A DNA stretch of 64,000 nucleotides, taken from assembly GCA_034401795.1 (NCBI GenBank), contig CM067359.1:147442233-147506232 (forward strand), read 5' to 3'. Positions 57,000-64,000 of this stretch are shown here, piece by piece. The stretch comes from Chaetoderma sp. LZ-2023a. Lineage: Eukaryota; Mollusca; Caudofoveata; Chaetodermatida; Chaetodermatidae. The notes under the pieces were generated by a model that was not told where the DNA came from, searched no databases, and was given only the letters and a program-made list of their open reading frames with translations. The position numbers and the translations under genes were made by a program. Position 1 is the stretch's first letter. Each line of letters opens with the position of its first letter.

Positions 57000-57690
57000 C
57001 ATAGTATTATGTTAATTTACACGATATGCAGTACTTTGAAATTTCTGAGTCTCGTCCACCAGTCATTTTCCATGAATTTAACCTCAACCTTTAACATTTT
57101 GACGCATTGATGCTAATGCCACTAGGGTTCATCAAGAAAGCGCGAGCGAAACACGCCACCCAACATTGTCGAGCTCCTGTTAATTGAACTTGTGTTATTG
57201 GTGCACGTAAGCACGCACGCACTGACGCCCATATGCACGCAGAAAAAAACACCTGGTGTCACACACCGCTAAACAAATCCACACGATCTTCCGCAACAGT
57301 AGCCGCTGTGGTTACGTGGGTGGCAAGGCGTCGTAGGAATGAACACGTGGTAGCAAGAAGTTGCACAGAGGGATTGACGCAAAATAAAAAGTCTTGTGTA
57401 TCACCCCGTGGCATTTCTACCCTTAAAATATCACCAACGTACTCCAAGAATAAGAACTGCACACGCGTACGCATGGATTTTAGGACATGCGGACAAACGG
57501 ACGGTCGGGCGGATCCTAACATTCTTTCTTTCCAGACACATGTTACATTACCAACCTTAGCATGAATTTTCATCAACGGACTCAAGGGTATCAAACACAA
57601 TGAAAAAAAAATACTCAACGAGGGACGGAGGGACGCATGTACGCCTGCACGTACGATTGGGCGCAAAACCTATAAAAACGAAGGCGGTCC
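57000..57690. other. Intron DNA, nothing firm
   Basis: A 135-codon minus-strand open frame (57259-57666) has no family motif and no splice context matching the cyclase phases; it is treated as chance. Confidence 0.45.
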
Positions 57691-57699
57691 GGTGGTGAT

Positions 57700-58450
57700 A
57701 ATAGATGAATCCAATCTGCCACTCAATTATAACGACGTCATAATGAAATACGTCACATGTAGGCTGACGTCACAATCAAAATGCGTAAAGAAAGGCGAAG
57801 TTAAGTCCGCCATTAACTTTTAAATGTCTGTCACCCAATCCAGTCAAATTAGTTTCCAAATATTCAACAGCTCATCGGCATAGTTACCTTGAAAATGGAC
57901 TCAAAGTATATAATTGATCCAAACATGCTCAACGCATGGGCGGAGCTTAGCTATAGATGTGTGGGTCATAGCTAAAAGTGCATGCATCCATATTCCACTA
58001 TGTGCTCATTAGAATTCACTATATGTTGTACGTATGCAAGGAATTGCGGGATCCATTCCAGCTATGCCCCGCCCATTTCTAGTTAGGCTCACCCACATTC
58101 CATGCCTATTTCACTCGATTTATACACTTTAAACCCTGAATTCCCAAAATCTAAATTTTAAGCTAACAATACAGGTATGTTGTTGAATATTTAGAAACTC
58201 ATTTGATTGGGGACTGCTGTTGCCAATGGCAGCAGCTACTCCAAGTAAAGATATATTCAAAATATTCAATAGAATGTTTATTAAATTGTAAATACATCAA
58301 AGACATATAACTTGTACATTTTCGTGGCGGACTTCGATTTTCCTGTCGGAGTTACGTCATTATGTTTTTGACGCCAGCTAACATGTGTCCTATTCGATTA
58401 TAGTGTTAGATTTACGAGTAACAGATCGGAACGCTTCATTACGCATTACA
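57700..58450. repeat. Two adjacent family A foldback elements, head to head
   Basis: A reverse copy (57700-57990: TGACGTCACAATC, CCAAATATTCAACAGCTC) is followed by a forward copy (58055-58450: CCAGCTATGCCCCGCCC, a core with CAATGGCAGCAGC). Confidence 0.7.
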
Positions 58451-58781
58451 TTTGCATATTTAGAATATATAAACTAGTTTTACTGATTCAGTTATAAATG
58501 TGGTTTTGGGGAAGATCACGAGATCGTGGGTTTTGGAGGATCCTAGATGATGCCGATGTGGACGCCAATGGTGGCCAAGTATTCAATATCTTTGTTATTG
58601 CTGTTCCCCATGTAGGGGGTCTATCAGTTGCATTGGTGTGTAGAACTTCAGATTGTTGCTAATGGCTGTGCATTAAGATCACAACGCATGCATAACGAGA
58701 GGTAATCTGAAAACCTTTGAATTTTACTTTTTATATAGATGCCTTTTAAATTACATGTTTATGGTTAAGAAAATCACTAAC

Positions 58782-58974
58782 CTTATATACATCATAGACT
58801 TTGATGAGCTTGTCAACCACTCCATAGAACTCGTTCAGTAAGTTAACAATCTGCAATGGTGTACTTTCAGCCGAGAGCAGCACAAAATCAGTGATGTCAG
58901 AGAAATACACGGTGACGTCATCAAAGTGTTCCGGCGCCAATACGTGACCTGTTTTCAGATGGTCTGCAACACTC
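58782..58974 (-). CDS. Receptor guanylyl cyclase exon (start of catalytic domain)
   Basis: Acceptor TTGTCTAACAG and donor GTTAGT; 193 bases. It encodes SVADHLKTGHVLAPEHFDDV then YFSDITDFVLLSAESTPLQI and on to VYDVYK. The first metal-binding Asp (FSDI) is present. The family consensus FSDIVGF reads FSDITDF here, so the glycine that packs against the nucleotide phosphates is Asp. The join with the next exon reads VYK then VETI. Confidence 0.94.
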
Positions 58975-59225
58975 CTGTTAGACAAAATGTTTTTAAATAA
59001 CCGTTCAAAAATAATTAGTTCACACATGATTACTATTACATTAGACCGATAAATCACGATAACACGATCAAAGATGCTACTTTGTAAGACTAACTGCATA
59101 TATCAGCGGGTCCCATAAGTGTCCCTTTTAGGGCAGATACACTCAAAATCTAGCTTGAGTCCATCAAAATAATGTCAGTCACAAGTGGGTTCGATAGAAC
59201 CCTTGAAAATATTGTATGATTGATA

Positions 59226-59226
<1 letters not shown>

Positions 59227-59279
<53 letters not shown>

Positions 59280-59281
59280 TA
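59227..59281. repeat. (AAT)n microsatellite
   Basis: About 18 units. Confidence 0.95.
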
Positions 59282-59357
59282 GTTTTTGCACAAAAAGACA
59301 CACAACAACTAGAATGGGACCACCGTAATTCATAGCTGTGAGTCCATGTCAACAAAC

Positions 59358-59757
59358 AATGGACCTTTCCGGTTTTAGCTATGCCCCACCCATCACGAGC
59401 TAAGCTCCACCCACACCTCGCCGTGTTGCGATTGATCGATCCCCGAATGCCCAAGCTATCAATTTCCTGAAAACAATACAGGGAAGCTGTTGAATATTTT
59501 GTAACTACTTTGACTGGGTGTTGTTGCTGCCTATGGCAGCAACAGCGCCCAGTCAAATTAGTTTCAAAATATTCAACAGAATAATTATTAAATAGTAAAA
59601 CATACAAGTTGTACAACAACGCATAGACCGTCTTTAAATATGCGTTCGTGACGTACTTATCGACGTCATTCATGACGTCAATCATTATGATGTCATTCTA
59701 CACATCACGTAGTAGATTATGACGTCATGTGATGGGTGGATAATCTGGAAAGGTGAA
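59358..59757 (+). repeat. Foldback family A element, full-length reference copy
   Basis: Ends ACCTTTCC and GGAAAGGT are inverted. Left third: GTTTTAGCTATGCCCCACCC. Core hairpin: TTGTTGCTGCC TAT GGCAGCAACA, widened by TTGACTGGG / CGCCCAGTCAA and GAATATTTTG / CAAAATATTC. Right third: CATGACGTCAATCAT, GATGTCATT, TTATGACGTCATGTGATGG. Confidence 0.9.
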
Positions 59758-60505
59758 TTGTATCATTGAGGAGAGACACGCATGCATGGGATGGCCGGAT
59801 TACAGTTTTCGACGCGCGGATTTCAGCTTGGCAACCCAGATTTCAAGATCCCCATAAATTAGCTGCCATGAGAAACACGGGTATTGATGTTCAACAATGT
59901 TTCGCATACGTGGTTCATCAGGGAAGCGCATTATTTCTTGTGACATTAGTAAACTTATATAGGATGTCATATGATTGATGGATAAACTGGAATCCTCCAT
60001 TGGTGTGGCAGATTTAGAAATTACTTGCTGATATTAGTTTTTCGAGCCATGCCACTGACACACGCACTGCCATCGCGGATAGTACCATAGGCAGCAACAT
60101 CCCCAGCTAAATTAGTTTAAAAATTCTCAGCAGCTTATCTGTATCAATATCTTGAAATTTATATCCTGGGACTTCAGCGGGCGTTGGATTGATTAGTGTG
60201 TATATGTGCGGATGTTTTTGACGATTGCTACACGTATTATGGTGCGATTCTAGTGTACATGGCACCTTAGGCAAATGTTAGATCTGTGAGAGAGTCAGGG
60301 AAGTGTCACGCTCCACGGGGTGTCCGGGATACCCTCCGCCACGTCTAGGAAACTTTGAAATAGAGTGAAATATGGGTCTTGCCGCTCCTTTTGCCCTAGG
60401 GATGCGATGCGCCGACCCCACGTATATTGGTAAATAGATGTATACATGCATGGACTGCTGAATGTCTGTCTTGATACCGTATCAGACAAAGCATTGTAAG
60501 CCTAC

Positions 60506-60646
60506 TTAGGGAGCAATTGATGGAGTATGAAGTCTGTTTTCTTCTTCTCTTCAACCAGTTCGTGTGTTCGCTTGACAACCAGCACTTCCAATTCCTCAGC
60601 GTACTTCTCCAATTTGTGAAGGATATTGTCTATGATATTCCGTGAT
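60506..60646 (-). CDS. Receptor guanylyl cyclase exon (signalling-helix coiled coil)
   Basis: Acceptor TATGCGTAG and donor GTAGGC; 141 bases, entering two bases and leaving two bases into codons. It encodes SRNIIDNILHKLEKYAEELE, then VVKRTHELVEEKKKTDFILH and LLPK. This is the conserved dimerisation/signalling helix that links the kinase-homology domain to the cyclase ('N-L-E-E-L-V-x-x-R-T-x-x-L-x-x-E-K...LL-P'). It couples receptor state to cyclase activity in the family. Confidence 0.93.
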
Positions 60647-60710
60647 CTACGCATAACGAAACAAACAATAATAATGATAAGATATGTATACTATTTGACA
60701 AAAGTTATGA

Positions 60711-60852
60711 TCTTAATAAATAGTTTAATTTCCTATATTGTTTTTGAAGGGAAATTTCATATTTGATATATTGATTCTCTTGACAGGACTTAGCCACAAA
60801 ACTGTTATATATATATATAAAACAATATAGGAAATTAAACTCTTTATTAAGA
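60711..60852. repeat. AT-rich inverted repeat with about 33-bp arms
   Basis: TTTAATTTCCTATATTGTTT on the left and AAACAATATAGGAAATTAAA on the right, with CTTAATAAA.../...TTTATTAAG outside; spacer about 75 bp including (TA)n. Confidence 0.88.
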
Positions 60853-61246
60853 TATATATATGAATATTTATTTTCCATAAATGATCTCTGATATTTGGAT
60901 AATTACTCTCATGTGCATAATATATAATATAAAACTCGTGTAAAGGAGTGTACAATATACTCTTACTGTCCCAGCTTACTGCAAAGAGGTCTGGGTGTGA
61001 ATAAATCCATTCATTCATTCATTCATTCACTTAAAAGCGTTTTTCACAATACGAATTTGCATGCTTTGGCTTTGAAACATAACACAAGCAAATGCTTAAT
61101 AATCCAAACAGAAAGAGTATAATCTGTCTCAGATTCTACAGTCCGGATAATACCAGGTCTCCTTGGAAAACCACATCTAACACTTTTATGGCGACGCCAG
61201 CCAATCGTGCCCCTTCAGTGGTCATGATGAATGCTCATTGGTAGGC

Positions 61247-61345
61247 CAAGAGAAGACTATTATTGAAAATTTCAAAATGGAGTGACTGTCTTCATAAGGG
61301 AATCAGTCATTCCAAAGGTGATATTTATGAAAAAGAGTCTTCTTT
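61247..61345. repeat. Foldback family B element (copy 4, diverged)
   Basis: AAGAGAAGACTATT ... GAGTGACTG / CAGTCATTC ... AGTCTTCTTTT arms. Confidence 0.75.
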
Positions 61346-61403
61346 TAGCCAGCAAATACGAATTTGCTCAAGAAAATTTCAATTGTCTCATAGAAAATGT
61401 CAA

Positions 61404-61521
61404 TTTGCAGACCAAGAGAAGACGATTTTTTAATGTTTACAACTGGAATGGCTGGCTCTGTTATCGAGCCAGTCATTCCAGTTATAAATTTTCAAAAATA
61501 CTTCTCTCTTGGTCTGCAAAT
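61404..61521. repeat. Foldback family B element (copy 5)
   Basis: TTTGCAGACCAAGAGAAG on the left, CTCTCTTGGTCTGCAAA on the right and core GGCTGGCTCTGTTATCGAGC. Confidence 0.88.
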
Positions 61522-61834
61522 GTTCATTTCCCCAGACCACCGCAGAAGCCATTTTTGGCTGATATGAGTGTTAACTCCTTTAACGCTTGCAAACCAGAAA
61601 CGTCAAACTCTTTATGATTCGGAGCTGTTGATCCCTATAGCAGCAACAGGTTCCAATAAAAGCAGTTAAATAATATTAAACATCTTTTCTGCGTAGTTGT
61701 GTTGGGAGTCGATGAAATGTAAATTCAGCAGGAAGAGCGTTAAACAGTGGTATGATATAATAAACAATGTGATTATACATCCTGGTAAACGGGCTGAATA
61801 ACATGTCTAGTATAGCTAGCAAATCAATGGATGA

Positions 61835-62034
61835 ATCAAATTTTAGCTACGCCCCACCCATTTCTAGCTAAGCTCCGCCCACGCTTTGCCCGTGTTGGGA
61901 TCAATGGAACCCTGGGTTCCTAGAATCCCAACATCAAAGTGACAGGTACGCTGTTGAACATTTTGAAACTAATTTGACTGGGTGCTATTGTTGCCTATGG
62001 CAGCAATCAAATACGTTTCAAAATATTCATCATA
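61835..62034 (+). repeat. Foldback family A element (partial)
   Basis: TTTTAGCTACGCCCCACCCA, CTAAGCTCCGCCCACGCTTT, TGCCTATGGCAGCAA; the right side abuts the large inverted repeat. Confidence 0.75.
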
Positions 62035-62177
62035 ATGGTTATTAAAGTTCTCATCTATTCTTAAACAGATACATATCCTAGCTAAATTTATGACCGGTTC
62101 TTAATTTATGGGCACTTTAACTAACTAGAACGGTAGCCGCCATTTTAGATTGATACTTGCTGGCGCCATTATTTCAG

Positions 62178-62262
62178 ACTATTGTCTTCGCCTGTGAGCA
62201 ATTGTTCGTATACAACCATTCTTGTAACGCTAATGCTAGTCATTCTTCTGGTGGCTTTCAAG
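62178..62262 (+). pseudogene. Exon-like transmembrane segment, left arm copy (plus strand)
   Basis: Acceptor CATTATTTCAG and donor GTGAGC frame 85 bases. One frame reads LLSSPVSNCSYTTILVTLML then VILLVAFK. It is two bases shorter than the right-arm copy, at its 5' end. The encoded segment is an extracellular Cys/Ser stretch and a transmembrane helix. Confidence 0.5.
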
Positions 62263-63265
62263 GTGAGCTAATAGATGTGCATAGCGTAGTTCAATACCAG
62301 TTGTGTATATTTCCTGTGGTGCAAGTGACAACAAATATATTTATAACAGGTTTACTGAAAACTGCTGCTGCCTATAGCAGCAACAACCTTCCGTCAAATT
62401 GTTGTCAATATAATCAGCTGATAATATAATTGTCACTAGATAAAGATTTGATAACAATTTGGCTGAAAATCGTTGACGCAACAACTTTCAATCAAATTGC
62501 TCTCAAAACAATCAGCAGTTTAGTCAGCATAGCATCACTTGCTTTAGATGTTTCACGCAACTTTATTGACAATCATTTCTTACTCAGGCAGCAACAGCGT
62601 TGTCAAATTTTTCTCAGAATAATCAGCGGACTTCCTGTTTTGTTTGCGAGCAAGTGCATACACAGTTAGTTAGGCCTATAGAGGCCGATTTCAGAGTGAA
62701 ATATGTTCACAAAGATCAAGCAGCCCGCCAGAACATGCACGATCGCCTCTGACATGCCTACCGTGAATAGAATAATACGCTTACCTCCTGCTTGACAATG
62801 AAATGAACAGAACTTTAGAGCATATCTGAGACTGGGTCTTGACTCCGTATACCATATAGGCCTAACTTATTGTGTACGCATTTGTTAGCTAACAAAATAG
62901 AAAGCTCGCTGATTATTCTGATAAAAATTTGACAACACCGCTGCTGCCTCAGTAAGAAATGATTGTCAATAAAGTTGTGCGAAATATCTTCAGCAGGTCT
63001 TGCATCATTGACTGCCCTGCTGATTATGTTGAGAACAATTTGATTGAAAGTTTTTCATCAACGATTTTCAGCCAAATTGTTATCAAAACAAGCCTAGTGA
63101 CAATTGTATTATCAGCTGATTATTTTGACAACAATTTGACAGAAAGCTGTTGCTACTCTAGGCAGCAACGGCATTCAGTAACTTGTTATAGATTTTTTTT
63201 ATTTATCTGCAACATAGGAAATATAGAACTCGTATTGTACTATGCTATGCTTAGTACGCGCTCAC

Positions 63266-63352
63266 CTTGAAAGCCAGCAAAAGAATGACCAGCATTAGCG
63301 CTACGAGAATGGTTTTATACGAACAATAGCTCTCCGGCGAAGACAATAGAGT
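63266..63352 (-). CDS. Exon-like transmembrane segment, right arm copy (minus strand)
   Basis: Acceptor CATTATTTCAG and donor GTGAGC bound 87 bases that read TLLSSPESYCSYKTILVALM then LVILLLAFK: a short ectodomain tail and a single transmembrane helix, as found just before the kinase-homology domain in receptor guanylyl cyclases. It is on the cyclase strand but lies between the kinase-homology exon (63.8 kb) and the coiled-coil exon (60.6 kb), the wrong place for that protein. Splicing it there would give a stop. It may be part of a duplicated or rearranged cyclase gene, or a relic. Confidence 0.4.
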
Positions 63353-63500
63353 CTGAAATAATGGCGCCCGCAAATATCTATCTAAAATGGCGGCTACACT
63401 CCAAGTTAATTAAAGTGTCCATAAAGTAACAAATAGTCCTAAATGTAGCTAGGATATGTATCTTTTAAGAATAGATGAGAACTTTAAGTATTAAAGACAT

Positions 63501-63660
63501 ATAATTTGTACACGTGACGGACTCTTAGATGTTCATGACGCACTTAGCTATGCCAATCATTACGCATTTTATTTTTGACGTCAGCTTACATATGACGCAA
63601 TTCATTATGACGTCATATACTTCAGCGCCAGTTGAATTCATCAATTCTAATTTTCAACAA
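63501..63660. repeat. Right part of a family A foldback element
   Basis: AAAGACATATAATTTGTACA, TTTTTGACGTCAGC and TTATGACGTCATATACTTC, continuing beyond the inverted repeat. Confidence 0.65.
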
Positions 63661-63722
63661 AATACCATTCTGTAATATAAAAAAATAATTCTCTGTTCTT
63701 TCCCTAATATGCAAATACTGAC

Positions 63723-63900
63723 CTTCCTGAGTTCAGGCTCTGCATGACCTTTTTGATCTGGGAGAACTTAGGCCTTGTGACTGGGTTCTCATCCCAGCAG
63801 CGTTGCATTAGATCCAGTTGGGCAGGGTCACTGTCATTGATTTGGGGACATACCGGTCTGTAAGGTGTAATCTCAACATTTGCCACGTGATGTATGATAT
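63723..63900 (-). CDS. Receptor guanylyl cyclase exon (end of kinase-homology domain)
   Basis: First cyclase exon inside the window: acceptor TTATTTGCAG, donor GTCAGT, 178 bases. It encodes IIHHVANVEITPYRPVCPQI, then LMQRCWDENPVTRPKFSQIK and MQSLNSG. The CWDENP..RP.F..I.. motif is the last helix of the protein-kinase-like domain of receptor guanylyl cyclases. The preceding exons (ectodomain, membrane helix, most of the kinase-homology domain) lie to the right of the window. It joins the coiled-coil exon in frame. Confidence 0.92.
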
Positions 63901-64000
63901 CTGCAAATAAATTAAATGTACATATTTACAGCAGAATGGTTCAAAATAAAATTGTTAAACTTGTATACTTTTAGAGCCTTAAATTGTGTGCCTAGATGTA

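Larger units (their letters stand above)
62035..63500. repeat. Large inverted repeat: about 645-bp arms around a 173-bp spacer
   Basis: The left arm (62035-62681) and the reverse complement of the right arm (62855-63500) align end to end with scattered differences. Shared marks include AGTTCTCATCTATTCTTAAA, TAGCCGCCATTTTAGAT, GCGCCATTATTTCAGACT, GGCTTTCAAGGTGAGC and TTATTGACAATCATTTCTTA. Both arms hold family-C-like foldbacks and an exon-like segment. Confidence 0.9.

Noticed and set aside
57259..57666. 135-codon minus-strand ORF in a cyclase intron
   Set aside because: No family motif, no ATG context or splice sites fitting the cyclase phases, and the plus strand is also open.
63266..63352. 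Transmembrane exon as a cassette within the cyclase transcript
   Set aside because: Between the 63.8- and 60.6-kb exons the required phase gives an in-frame stop, and a membrane helix there would be in the wrong place.

Overview
The window is nuclear DNA from an animal, most likely a marine invertebrate. The evidence is intron-split genes with GT/AG sites and consistent phase, a receptor-type guanylyl cyclase, abundant microsatellites, and a mixed load of metazoan transposons: Polinton/Maverick, Tc1-like DD34E, BEL/Pao, Tx1/L1-like and L2-like LINEs, and PIF/Harbinger. I cannot name the species. I saw no rRNA, tRNA or CRISPR.

Two host genes lie in tandem on the minus strand. A receptor guanylyl cyclase enters from the right edge: seven phase-consistent exons (63.9, 60.6, 58.9, 56.9, 55.4, 53.7 and 47.4 kb) encode the end of the kinase-homology domain, the coiled coil and the whole cyclase domain to a stop at 47,362. 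Downstream is a cyclic-nucleotide-binding-domain (cNBD) gene, with six exons at 40.8, 29.2, 21.1, 20.4, 18.9 and 2.0 kb. Its 5' exons (probably 41-47 kb) were not found and its 3' end lies beyond the left edge.

Nearly all other sequence is mobile DNA in the introns. A 13.8-kb Polinton (2.08-15.85 kb) carries decayed protein-primed DNA polymerase, integrase, packaging ATPase and capsid-like genes plus several small ORFs. Many of these ORFs are preceded by a shared TTTAAG...TATATA-type motif. Its left end lies only about 26 bp from the 3' splice site of a cNBD exon. A 1.8-kb Tc1-like element with an intact transposase follows (16.4-18.2 kb). A Tx1/L1-like LINE with two frameshifts occupies 22.7-28.1 kb. 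A damaged BEL/Pao element (33.08-38.75 kb) sits inside a small foldback element and has a second, intact Tc1-like element in its 3' LTR.

Between the large elements are many copies of two foldback families. Family A (about 400 bp) has a central hairpin and several TGACGTCA palindromes on one side; family B is an almost perfect hairpin with a GGCTCGGTTACCGAGCC-like core. The two least explained regions are 50.35-53.2 kb, where a textbook heat-shock/CCAAT/CRE/TATA promoter precedes hairpin-rich DNA with no long ORF, and 62.0-63.5 kb, a large inverted repeat whose two arms each hold an exon-like segment encoding a transmembrane helix.
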